A DNA stretch of 64,000 nt, taken from positions 434,001 through 498,000 of the forward strand of contig JAMDYG010000002.1 in the NCBI GenBank assembly GCA_024160085.1. The letters are read 5' to 3'. Of this stretch, positions 43,987 through 54,510 are shown piece after piece (positions within the stretch are counted from its first letter, which is position 1; each line of letters begins with the position of its first letter). The notes beneath the pieces are model-generated. The model saw only the letters and a list, made by a program, of their open reading frames with translations, did not search any database and was not told where the DNA came from. The translations under genes and the position numbers were made by a program. This DNA is from Serratia symbiotica. Lineage in GTDB: Bacteria > Pseudomonadota > Gammaproteobacteria > Enterobacterales > Enterobacteriaceae.

Positions 43987-44597
43987 GGCGGTTCTCTGAA
44001 TAGCAGTATTACGGCGTATTTTAACGGGAATCACTAAAGGATGCGGTTACCTGCAACTAATTAGGGTATGCAGCCAGTAAACACAGGGGGCAGTTCATAT
44101 TTTAGTGATTACCGCCCGGTCTTTCATCTGTAACCACTATTTAGCAATAAGATCAAAGGTGTTGGATGTATTATTGACCTTGCGGATCTTATCTCACTGA
44201 CTAGCCGGTGCCGGGTTTACCTCATTGCTATATGTTTACGTGCCTGCTCGTATTTCTCAATGCTTTCTACCTGTGTTTCACAGATGAATACTCGGCCAAC
44301 GCAAACATGCTGGATTTGACGTTAAGTTTGAACCGATAGTGCTATGCTTTGCAGAACAGAACGGCACTGGGTGTCATTAAGCATAACGTAACCTTGTATA
44401 ATTTGTCATCATATTTGCCTCTCAAGGAGTCTCAGGGCGGCTGAATGGGCATCTGATTTTACCCTTGTAATTTCCACTCTATGGATGTTTGAGTGTTTCG
44501 CTGAATGTAATTTTTCACAATATATTTCACAGAAATATTAGTTAACGACAAATAAAGAGGTAGGTTGCCGGTTGTAGTAGCATAGTATAGTGGCATA
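43987..44597. other. Stretch without a recognised gene
   Basis: About 600 bp upstream of dcuS on the minus strand and before the accessory island. Frames on both strands were read and match nothing known. The composition becomes more AT-rich toward 44500. Confidence 0.35.
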
Positions 44598-45000
44598 GTT
44601 AATTTGGCCACCTAAATAGAGGTAATATTATCGCCTCATAGTCAAAATAGGTGACATTATGACCGGATGTAATAGACATAATTTTAGCGCTGATTTTCGT
44701 CTCGAACCTGCCCAGTTTGTACTCGATCAGCATTATACCGTTACCTCCGCTGCTACGGCAATGAATGTCGGCAAATCTACAATGGATAAGTGGGTTCGAC
44801 AACTGAAAGAAGAACGTGGAGGAAAATTACCCATAGCTCCGCCCATGACAGCTGGGCAGATTGAAATACGCTAGCGTAAGAAAAGACTTCAACGCGTTGA
44901 AATGGGAAGGGATAGATTAAAAAACTATCCATGTGTGAAAAACCCTATCCTGAGTCTCAGAAACTCCTCGGAAAAGTTGGCAGGATAATTTAGCGAAGGA
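44598..45000 (+). mobile_element. IS3-family fragment (orfA part)
   Basis: ORF 44659-44874 reads [20 protein letters not shown], then [19 protein letters not shown] and [18 protein letters not shown], then QIEIR and a TAG, followed by KRLQRVEMGRDRLK. This is the helix-turn-helix and leucine-zipper part of an IS3-family OrfA. The catalytic OrfB is absent. It opens the accessory island. Confidence 0.75.
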
Positions 45001-45164
45001 AGCAGCCGTCGGCCTTTTGGTGGTATGACCCCGTAAAAATATGGCTCAGGGACTGTGGCGAATCTAATAGTAGTGACTTTGATCCCGTTCAGGAAGGTGA
45101 TTTCTCCATCTTACCCTCCTTCGTTCATCGAAAATTAGCAAGGAGATTTCCATAAAAATCCTCC

Positions 45165-45545
45165 CAAATATCTATTGTCTATCTTTATGCTGCGGGCGTT
45201 GATATTGGTGTTGAGTTCCACGTTGTCGACGTACCGCCTGATGCTGACTCCGCCGAGCCGGTCAGGACTTTTCAAAGTTTCACAGACGATCTTCAGCGGA
45301 TATATGACTGACACTCAAAACCTGTCACATTACGGACCGTCGCCATGGAGTCCACCGGCGTTTACTGGCGTTTACTGGTTGCCTGCTTTTGAGATCCTTG
45401 AAGCAGCAGGTTTCAATGTGATCCTCATTAATGCCAGAAACGCAAAAAATGTTCCCGGTCGCAAGAATGATGTCAACGATGCCCAGTGGTTGCAGAAACT
45501 GCATTCACTTAGTCTTCTCCGTGCCAGTTTAGACGTTGAACGGTG
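45165..45545 (+). mobile_element. IS110-family transposase fragment
   Basis: Shifting frames give VEFHVVDVPPDADS, then PVRTFQSFTDDLQRIYD, then VAMESTGVYW (the conserved DEDD-transposase motif), FEILEAAGFNVILINARNAK and NVPGRKNDVNDAQWLQKLHS. The piece covers only the N-terminal domain; the C-terminal transposase_20 part is missing. The next 320 bp (45546-45864) are AT-rich and hold no recognised gene. Confidence 0.8.
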
Positions 45546-45864
45546 GTTTTTATTGTATCTTATTGATTTATAATTTTTTGGTATTTGTGTTTTTTTATAT
45601 ACTCATATACGTACTCATTTTACTTTTGTTGCTATGTGAGGTTAGCTACCGCAATATCAATGCAAAACGCTTGATTGCACTATGTGTACAAATACCGGTA
45701 TATGGGACGAGGTTGTAGACATTGCTAGGCTTATTGCTAGAAATACCTCATGCTACCAGATACTCCCGACTTAAGCCAGTACTCAGGCACCATGACATTT
45801 CTTATACTTTATTCCCGACCTGTAGGGGCAAGGTTCATTTCTGCCTATGACCCCGAAAATCGAG

Positions 45865-47447
45865 TTATTTCTGATTTATCCGCCTTGTAAGCAAACTGGC
45901 GATGTAGTTAGACCGATTTTCAAACTTCTGGCGCAACTCACCCGTTAACCCTTCAGAATAGGGTTCTAGTCGATGCATCTCTGCCTCTGCTTGTTTATGT
46001 TCCCCTGCGAGCGCAAGTATGGCGGCATACTTACTTCGAAACTTTACCATCCGTTGCACAAGACCGGCTTGATTGACAACCGGTAGGACCCATTGCTCCA
46101 TCACCTCGATCGCGCCTTTGTATTCTCTCATTTTTAAAGCTCATCTTCCAAATTCTGCTTTACTCGTACCAGAGACTCTGAGGCGGCAACCATGTTATAG
46201 AACTTCATTGCATGAAGTCGTAGATACGGTGATAATTTTCACTGTTCGCCGTTAATTCTAGCGAGTAATTCTAGAGCATCGGCGAGATGTTTAATGTGTT
46301 CGTGAACATTTATTGGTTAATTGATGATTGTCCACAGCTCACTCGAATTATTGTTCCTGACATCGTGGGAGGGTAATGCCAAAAAGTTCATAATACCTCA
46401 CTATGCTTAGACACAGAGTTTCTGCTTGTTTGTATCTTTTTAGTCTCCAGAGTGAAATAGCATGGGTGTAGTCAAAAATACGCGCATGCTCCTCGTCTGG
46501 AAGACCGGAGCAGGCTTCATCTGCCAGCCTTTGCACTTCATAAATGTTTCCCCCTTTTCGGATAAAAAAGCATCCGTTTCATGGTGTACGCCGTGCGTTC
46601 CTTGTAGCCAAATGTGTGTTTTGCCAGCAAGGCCTCCATCGCTTCCAGCCACTGTGCAATTTGCTCAGAAACACCGTCTTTAAGTTCGGAAAAAACTAGT
46701 CTATCCAGTACCCAGAATTTATGAACAGGTGCCAGAGAATCCGAAGCTGTCGCCTGTTTTAGGCTTTCCATACTGTCGACAGTAATACCCATCTCATAAA
46801 ACAGCTCTTCGCCGGAAAGGTCGATGAAAGTCATGACATTGTTAAGTTTGATGTAGACAAAGCGGCAACCCTCTCCGGTATAGCTCCTTAGCTGCTCATA
46901 TCCCAGCGCACTGTCGAAACCACCGAGGTCGGTCACTACAGCAGCCACTGTGTCTAATATCCCATCCCTGCAATGATTCTCGCTAAAGCCCGATTATGGC
47001 CTCCAGTTGACGGATATTGTCGTGAGGTTGGCACAGCAGCACAAAATGGATACAGGTTGTGGCGTGCAGAACATTCCGCAAATTCCCCACTGGGATACGA
47101 TACGCGTTATCCAGAACCAGTAGCAAGTTGGAGCCTTGTTGCTGCAAGAAAGTGTCGAACATTTTCAGGGCTTCAAAGCCACTGGCACCAGGAAGCAATA
47201 TTTTTAGCTGATGGAATAGGAACTGGTAGCCGCGCATATTCAGAAGCAGTCCAACGGTCAGGCCACTCTTGCTCATATCATGCATGAGCGGCAACTGCTC
47301 GGGCTTACCGCGCGTAATCGACGACATGGGTGGTTCAAATCGGTGACCCGGTATGAGGGTGTGGCGCACGATATCCTTAGCCCTTATCTCCCCAAGTCCG
47401 ATGCCGGGTTTCAAACGTTGATTAACCAGCTTTACGGGTGGGCCCAT
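45865..47447 (-). pseudogene. STAND/MalT-like ATPase with helical repeats, decayed
   Basis: Four open pieces on the minus strand follow one another. The first (47447-46983) has VRHTLIPGHRFEPPMSS near the start, as in MalT/LuxR-type STAND ATPases, and later GSNLLLVLDNAYRIPVGN and CIHFVLLCQPHDNIRQLEA, like the Walker B and following strand. The expected P-loop is not found and seems deleted or scrambled. Next DTVAAVVTDLGGFDSALGYE, then repeats of helical pairs (YKQAETLCLSIVRYYELFG, LALAGEHKQAEAEMHRLEP) that look like TPR units. No DNA-binding domain is seen at the end. The family name is inferred; a defence-type NTPase or a regulator are both possible. Confidence 0.5.
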
Positions 47448-48706
47448 GCCGCCTGACTATAAACTGCTAAAATATTATCGGGGGGGCGATTGCGGCCCCG
47501 GCCGGTTGCGGTAAAACACAAATCATCGCAGATACTCTGACCCTGCACATAGGAGCCAGTCCGGTGCTTATCCTCACGCACACCAACGCGGGTGTGACAA
47601 CACTGCGTATGCGTATGCAGCGCGCGCCGGTATTTCGGCCACGACATACCGTATAGCCATTCATTGATAGATTTGCCATGCTTCTTGTGGGGGTGTTTCC
47701 GGTGCGCAGTGGGCTGAGCTGAGCGGTTGAGGTTCTTCAACTACAGAATCGCGCGGGACTGACTATCCAGATATACCGAATGGCTGCCTGCACGTTGCTG
47801 CAGGGGGCATCTCAATAACGTTCTGGCGGCCAGTTACGCTCACCTCATCGTGGACGAATACCAGGACTGTAACTTAGTGCAACATGCACTGGTAACAGCG
47901 TTATCAACGGTAGTACCTACCTGTGTACTGGGTGACCCCATGCAGGATATTTTTGGTTTTCGGGGTAATCAGCTCGTAGATTGGGATGCGCACGTACTTG
48001 CTCACTTTCCACTGATAATAGGTGAGTTTAACCACCCATAGCTCTGGGTTAACGTAGGTGTGCCAGAACTCGGTCGCTGGCTTCTGGACTGCCAGAGAAT
48101 GTTGCTGAGTGGTAATGCCATTGATTTTCGCCAGGGGCTAGCCGAGATAGCCTGGGTACCGTTACAGGCAGAAATCACTGTTCAGCAGCGTCTGACTGCC
48201 GCCCTGACGCGCCTGGTGCGGCTTACTGCAGGCGTCATGACCCGGATTGGCCTCGTAGTATTTATTGTTGCCCCGCCTAGAGACGCTACGAAGAGGGCAA
48301 GCCCGCACCCGCTGACAATTGCAGAAGCTGCTTTAGTGGCGTTTGCGAAGGGGCCGAGTTTTACGTTAGCGGCATAGGCGTTGTGCCTACTGACTCGCCA
48401 GGAAAATGCTCGAGTCTATCGGCCAGAGATTTTGCGCTGCTGTTTGCGCGCCTTATAGTCGGCTGCCGCCGGAGGCTGCACTTTTGCAGAAGCCACGGTA
48501 AATGAGCGTGAACGCAATCGCCATGAGAGTCGACTACTGGCACGGCGTGTCATTGGCAGTACATTGCTGCTTAAAGTTCTATAAGTGGAGGTAGCAATTA
48601 TAACTGCGCCCGAAGATATGGATGCAAGCATCTTTATGTCGCTATGACTCGAGGCTCTGCGAGGCTAGTTGTATGCTCGTCAACACCAGTGATTTTGCCA
48701 GGTTAG
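47446..48706 (+). pseudogene. UvrD/Rep-like superfamily 1 helicase, short form, decayed
   Basis: Motif I AIAAPAGCGKTQIIADTL (47487 on), motif Ia LILTHTNAGVTTLRMRM, motif II LIVDEYQDCNLVQHAL, motif III CVLGDPMQDIFGFRG, then VPELGRWLLDCQRMLLSG and, at the end, TLLLK and motif VI LYVAMTRGSARLVVCS. The order and spacing give a compact helicase of about 420 codons, far shorter than UvrD (720), similar in size to GajB of Gabija defence systems. At least five frameshifts or stops. It starts back to back with the STAND-like gene; no OLD-nuclease partner is visible. Confidence 0.65.
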
Positions 48707-48805
48707 ATAGCTACAAATGAGATAGGAATTTATAGAGAAAGACTAATTAATCAAATCTATCATAAATTTTGTTTAATGATTTAAAAACATAGCAAGGAGC
48801 AATTA

Positions 48806-50204
48806 ATGAAATATGAAATACTGAGATATGAAATTATAGGTCATTATCTTCCTGGGTACTTTACCATAACAGTAAATTCGGATACTGACTTTAAAAATAT
48901 GAGTTAGCAAGACTACTAAACATTAGTCCATGAGTATATTCATTTCTTGCAAAACATTTCTACCATAAGTGGTTTAACAATTCTGGGTTGTATTGGTGCT
49001 TGGGTTAGACATCTTACTCATGGGATTTATAACAACAAATAGAGTGTAGTGTATAAGGCGTTTCCCATGCTATGGAGAAGGTAGTGATTCCTCAATAATC
49101 ATTTCACTATACGGCGATAGCGAAAATAAGTGATTAAATATATTATCAGACAAGTATGGCGTAAGAAAGGTGGCTTTGTCTACATTTAGTGATGATATTT
49201 TATTTGATAAAATTACGCCTATGCTAGAAAGATTAAAGCATTCCAGCAGATGTTTAGTGGAGTATACATATTTAATTACTCCAAGGGAATTCAATTCGGA
49301 TTACAAATATAACAGTGGATGTAGGCCCTATATGTATTTATGAATATATGGCCTTCACTATTGAGAAAAATTTATTTGTAACGGTTAGTGAACGACCTAA
49401 GACACCATATTTAGTAGTAAAATATGTGGCGGATTTTATTTTTGGATATGAGGTTAATGATAATATTTCGGTTGCAATTTGTGAACTAATACTCCAGTCG
49501 CTATTCCCTGGGGAGGAATCATATAAGATACTAAATGGTTTAAATGATAAAAGATATGCTATAAATAGCATAGACAAAAGGAAATTGTTCGAATGCTATG
49601 GTTCTGTTTATTATGCTCAGGAAGATTATGACATATTCGCAAGTGGCTCTACAGATGCTGACGGGGAATTTAAGGAGTATTCTAAAATAATACTCCTTAA
49701 CCGACAAATAGAAGAGATGAAAAAATATTTCAAGGTTTTCTTTAAGGAGAATTATGGTTTTTATAAGGCCTATAATGCCTTGGTGTATTTATTGGATTCG
49801 ATGAGTGATTTCAGCAATAATGATTTGATACCAATATCAGAGATGATATTTCTAGAAAAGGAAGTGGCTTTAATCATCTGAATGATATTATTAAGATAAT
49901 TGGTGTACCATTGCTATTCAATGAAAATAGCTGTGTTGGACATGCTATAGCTGCAGAGGGGTACGATGAACAGTTTTTCCTATTTTATACCTTGTGTCAA
50001 TATATAATAATATTCAAATATGGAGATGAATCATGCAGTTTACTGCGTTGTAAAAATTTTCAAATACAATGTATTAATGAGAACTGTCAATTAAATACTC
50101 GCTTGAAGGGTAAGGAAGAACTACTTTGTACATTAGTTCAGTTAATTAAGTTTTGGGGCTTGAATAATTATGATTTTATAAAACCCAGAGCCAATAACTC
50201 ATAA
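48806..50204 (+). pseudogene. AT-rich HEXXH-motif protein of unknown function
   Basis: ATG 48806 after AAGGAG gives MKYEILRYEIIGHYLPGYFT, two stops, then LVHEYIHFLQNISTISGLTI, where HEYIH is a zinc-protease type HEXXH motif. After broken sequence (49040-49310) a long open part reads CIYEYMAFTIEKNLFVTVSE to SEMIFLEKEVALI (49315-49881). A frameshift leads into NHLNDIIKIIGVPLLFNENS and ends KFWGLNNYDFIKP at 50204. Full length would be about 465 residues. Base composition is much more AT-rich than the neighbours, suggesting foreign origin. I recall similar uncharacterised proteins with HEYIHFLQ but no assigned function. Confidence 0.55.
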
Positions 50205-50214
50205 CTGCCGTATC

Positions 50215-51460
50215 GAAACTGTAATTTAAATTGTGTATCTACCTGTTTTTGATATGTTCACTCCAGTAACGGAGACAGGTAAATTATGGACGAAAAGAAA
50301 CTTAAAGCCCTCGCGGCTGAACTGGCTAAAGGAAAGGCTTTAAAACCGACGTAGATCTCAATACGTTTTCCCGCATGCTGATGAAGTTAACCGTCGAAAC
50401 GGCGCTGAAGGCTAAACTTACCGACCACCTCGGGCACGAGAAAATTCCCCCAAAATCCGGCTTAAATACCCGTAATGGCTATTCCTCTAAAACGCTGCTG
50501 TGCGACGATGGCGAAATCAAACTGAACACGCCACGTGACCGTGAAAACACTTTCGCGAGCCGCAGCTAATAAAGAAAAACCAGACGCGTATCACACGCAG
50601 ACGTGTCTCCCACGCTGATATCTAGGTCACCGATGCGGTTAAAGAGCAGGTTACAGAGTGGCAAAACCAGCCTCTGGGTGCACTGTATCCCATTATTTAC
50701 CTTGACTGTATTGTTGTAAAATTTCTTCACGGCGGCAGCGTGATTAACACAAAGCCGTATTCTTCGCGCTGGGCATTAATACTGAAGGCCAGAAAGAACT
50801 GTTGGGCATGTGGCTGGCAGAAAACGAAGGGGATAAGTTCTGGCTAAGCGTGCTGACAGAGCTGAAAAACCGGGTCCTTCAGGAGATATCCTGATTGACT
50901 GCTTAGACGGTCTGAATGGCTTCCCGGATGCGATAAACAGCGTCTATCCGCAGACACATATCCATCTGTGCATCATCCATAGGGTGCGCAACAGCCTGAA
51001 ATACGTGTCGTGGAAAGACTATAAAGCCATCACTAGCGGGCTAATGGTGTATCAGGCTCCGATAGAGGAGGCGGCGTTAATGGCGCTAGATACGTTCTAT
51101 ATTCGCTGGCGTCTGGGACGATAAATACCCGCAGATAAGCAAAAGCTCGCGTGCGCACTGGGAAAATCTCAATACGTTCTTCGGCTACCTGCCTGATATT
51201 CGGAAAGCTATCTACACCACGAATGCGATTGAGTCGCTAAATAGCGTGATCCGGCAGGCGATAAAAAAACGTAAGGTGTTCCGGACAGACGACTCAGTGC
51301 GGAAAGTGATTTATCTGGCGATTAAGGATGCGTCAAAAAAATAGAGTATGCCTATCCAGAACTGGCGGCTGGCGATGAGTCGTTTTATTATCTAGTTCGG
51401 TGACCGCCTGAACGATCACCTTTAATACGCTGGCAGTTACACAGAATTAGGGACAGGGTC
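50215..51460 (+). mobile_element. IS256-family element (copy 2), dead transposase
   Basis: 1246 bp flanked by an 8-bp repeat GCCGTATC (50207-50214 and 51461-51468), the size expected for this family. Imperfect terminal inverted repeats: GAAACTGTAATTTAAATTGT and, from the right, GACCCTGTCCCTAATTCTGT. The transposase starts at 50286 (MDEKKLKALAAELAKG) and is broken by a TAG at 50354, a double stop after FASRS, and shifts near 51110. Conserved parts include MKLTVETALKAKLTDHLG, then HEKIPPKSGLNTRNGYSSKT and RVRNSLKYVSWKDYKA. Confidence 0.88.
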
Positions 51461-52015
51461 GCCGTATCTAGTGGAAGCTGCATCTAGGGCCGTTGACAGC
51501 AAAACCCATGAAATCATCTGTGCGGACCTGTTGCTTAATAACGTTACGGATGCCGTCCCTGGATTAATCCCGGCAAACCTACAGAAAAATCAGTTCAGCG
51601 GAGGCGGACGGCGCTTATGACACCCGGCTATGTCACGATGAAATACGCCGTAAAAAAATCAGCGCCCTCATCCCTCAGCGAAAGGGCACGGGATACTGGC
51701 CTGGTAAGTATGCAGACCGTAACCGTGTGGTAGCGAATTAGCGACTGAGCGGGAGCAATACGTGGTGGAAATGGACAACGGAATATAACCGTCGCTCTAT
51801 AGCGGAAACGGTCATGTACCGGGTAAAGCAGCTATTCGGAGGCTCACTGACGCCGCGTGACTACGACGGTCAGGTAGCAGAGCAGAGGCTTTGGCCATGG
51901 TGCGTGCCCTGAACAAGATGACGAAGGCAGGTATGCCAGAAAGCATTTGTATTGCCTGAAAATACGACCAGCTACAGGGATGCTCGCTCGCACAGGATCT
52001 GATTTATTCAACAAA
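51461..52015 (+). mobile_element. IS903-like element, 3' half only (copy 2)
   Basis: Begins inside the transposase (GCCGTATCTAGTGGAAGC) directly after the IS256 element. It includes the 54-bp segment that is missing from the copy at 2092, then RRKKISALIPQRKGTGYW and NRRSIAETVMYRVKQLFGG. It ends with GATTTATTCAACAAA at 52001-52015, where the final GCC is lost. The 5' half is not found on the other side of the IS256 element. Stops and a small duplication (GCAGAGCAGAGG, near 51878) are present. Confidence 0.82.
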
Positions 52016-52097
52016 ATTGTTCCCTCCATAAGCAGTCTGAGGGCAGAGAATAGATTTTCCGCTACTCACCCGTGGAACTCACAAAGTGGCAAAGTGA

Positions 52098-52289
52098 CTA
52101 AAAGGGCTTTTTGATCAATCTCACTTTATCTCTCGATGCGTTTTTCCCTTTTGTTAGCTGATAACGTATCAGGTCATACAGTAAAAAAATTAGCAGGATA
52201 ATACCAATCACCGGCAGGAAAAACCCTAGCAGCAGTGTCAAGCTCACGATCAGCAGTAACGGGACGATAGGCGTTTTGCGTAATAGCAT
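52098..52289 (-). CDS. Small membrane protein, unknown
   Basis: 63 residues: MLLRKTPIVPLLLIVSLTLL, a long hydrophobic stretch (about 8-43, probably two short helices around a proline-glycine turn), then a basic tail. Its ATG lies 13 bp after the stop of the PepSY gene, so the two form an operon. No family recognised; it may itself be a shortened remnant, since the partner gene is broken. Confidence 0.4.
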   Translation of the reverse strand: MLLRKTPIVPLLLIVSLTLLLGFFLPVIGIILLIFLLYDLIRYQLTKGKNASRDKVRLIKKPF

Positions 52290-52301
52290 TAGCGAGGATC
52301 G

Positions 52302-53508
52302 CTAGGATTGACGCACCACCCATGTTGGCCGGGTGCGCCGCCACATCATATACCCGGCCACCACCATCGCCGCCAGCCCGGCGGCAAACATCACCAGCAT
52401 CAGTTTATTGGCCAGACCGAATAAAACTCCCATATGTAGATCGATGCCCCAGCGCGTCAACTTCGCCGCTAACGGATATTGTGCAAAGCTGACCCGTTAG
52501 ACCACAGCCATGCCCACAGGATCGAGGGCGACGGCGTCGGCCAATCTGCGATCTATTTCCATCACCGCCCAAGCTCTTCCAGGAGTTAGCTGTTTGATTT
52601 CAATTTTCGCTGCCTTGATACCTGCCAAGAGCGCAGCGGCTAATGCGCGGTTATAGTCTGTACCATTGATCGGAGCCAACGATATTGGCGGGTGCATTTC
52701 ATGCCCACAATGTTCAGCATGTTCATCAACAGGCTCTTTCCCCAGTACGTTTGATAGGGGGATGGCGTCGCCCAGCCGAATTGTTGACGTAGCATGCTGA
52801 TATTCCCCCCTGCCCATTGCGACCAAGTCAGTCCCGTAACGGAGAAAAACAATAGCCCTATCAGCAGCAGCATACCGAATTTTTCATGCGGCCTATGCAG
52901 CCCTTTCCCAGAAGCTTTTGCCCGCCGACATTGCCGTGCGCCACATAGGATCAAGCCACCCAGCGTAATAACCCATAGCCAGGGGGCCGCAAGCTCGCTG
53001 TAATTACGTCCCAAATCTCCCAGTAATAGGCTTCGATGAAATTGATCCAACCAAGTACGCAACGGCAATACGCCGCTGGTGCCATCAGCATACCATGCAA
53101 CTGCTCCGTCACCGGATCAACAAACACTGCCAGCCTTTCCGCTGGCTGTAAACCGGCAACATCGAATAACACCCGGGTATTTTCGCCGTCGACAGGAGAG
53201 GGGCGCACGGCGGAAAGCACGGCATGCGACGGGGCGAACGCTTTAGCTGCACTAATCTGCCGCTGCAACGGTAACACCGTTCCTCTGCTGTCGTTATACA
53301 ACTGGCGTGCGTATAGGTGCGATTCGATTTGCAGCTTCAGTGCATATAAAATTCCGCTCAGCGCCGCCAACAGAAGAAATGGGCCGACAAATAAGCCGAT
53401 ATAAAAATTAATACGCTTCACCAACGGAATAAAACAACTGCCGATTGTCATTCTCTGTTTACTATTTTTGGCGGCCACTGATAACGTAGAAATATGCTCT
53501 GGCATCAT
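52302..53508 (-). pseudogene. PepSY-associated membrane protein, frameshifted
   Basis: From ATG 53508: a first helix in FIPLVKRINFYIGLFVGPFL, then LLAALSGILYALK, a periplasmic part with VLFDVAGLQPAERLAVFVDP and HGMLMAP. The frame shifts near 53020, and RTWLDQFHRSLLLGDLGRNY then ELAAPWLWVITLGGLIL gives the next helices. A second shift near 52700 leads to the last helix MLVMFAAGLAAMVVAGYMMW and the stop at 52302. The architecture (four helices, PepSY repeats, HRSLLLGDLGR motif) is that of the PepSY iron-regulated membrane family, thought to act in siderophore-iron use. Two frameshifts make it inactive. Confidence 0.75.
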
Positions 53509-54510
53509 TCATTTCTTATATTAATAGAAGATGGCAGCGAAATTTACCCGAACCAACTATAATTAACAAATAGTTTTATTATTTTTTCTTGTTATTTCTC
53601 ATTAATGTTACAATATAGCCACATTGGGTTTCACTATTTTAGCCCACGAGAACCGCCTACGGTGAAATTATCAACGACACATAGGCGTATATCGATCCGG
53701 AGCTGTTCGCGATGCTTATGGTTTGCATTGCGTTTTTACCACCCTGACCAATACCCATAAAACTTAAAAAACAATGATGTATCAAGGAGATTTGGCAGAA
53801 TTTCCGCTACCATTAACCAGACGTTAATGGGGCATAGGCCAGAAGCATGCTAGGCGTTCTATTAAACGTGAGTACTACCGAGATGCTATTTATTCCCATT
53901 AATCACCTGGTTTTTACGCTTTATTTATTAAGGTAGGAGTACTATCATTTAAAATAAACAGAGTGCCTCAGAAAAATCATCTTTTATTAGCACAGTTTCT
54001 TATTTTAATTTCCTATTTTCTTATTGTGTAGGTTATATCGAGCTCACCAGAGCAGCACGATGATAACGCGAATTTTTTCTACCCGGATCACAGATTGTGA
54101 TAAAGATAGTTCATGATTTTTTTGCGGGCGTTTTCACCCTTGATCCTGGCATCCACATGACATCCACCTGGTGCAATGAACAGCGAATACTCGCGCTCCT
54201 CATCAAATAGCCACACATCTGGCTTTTATGTCTCCGTCTGGACACTGATTGTGCCATTTGACAAGATACACATCGGCATTTGGCAATACTTCTCTGGATT
54301 TGCTGCTGTGCATCGGTGTGGGGTCTATGCTGGGAATGCCACCGACCGGCAAGTGGGACTGCCGATCAGTAGTCCTGCGGGCCAGTACAGCGTTAATCGG
54401 CTTTATCCAATCTGGCGGTAGCTTTACCTGCATTGTGACGCTGTTGCTGGCAGTCACCGATAGCAACAGAGCAGCCATTCGCTGATTTCAGGATCACGCG
54501 GTTAACTATT
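53509..54510. other. Long stretch without a recognised gene
   Basis: About 1 kb. Up to 54050 it is AT-rich with many stops in all frames. Between 54203 and 54485 open frames exist on both strands (minus: MAALLLSVTASNSVTMQVKL; plus: CIGVGSMLGMPPTGKWDCR) but neither matches a family I know. The end must hold the rcsD promoter. Confidence 0.4.

Noticed and set aside
47446-48706. Calling the helicase a Gabija GajB outright
   Set aside because: Size and motifs agree, but no GajA-type OLD/TOPRIM nuclease lies next to it, so only a resemblance is claimed.
49070-49294. Minus-strand 74-codon open frame in the AT-rich region
   Set aside because: Lies inside the plus-strand HEXXH pseudogene and has no homology.
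54203-54485. Overlapping open frames on both strands upstream of rcsD
   Set aside because: Neither matches a family and neither has a convincing start signal; kept only as part of the unexplained gap.
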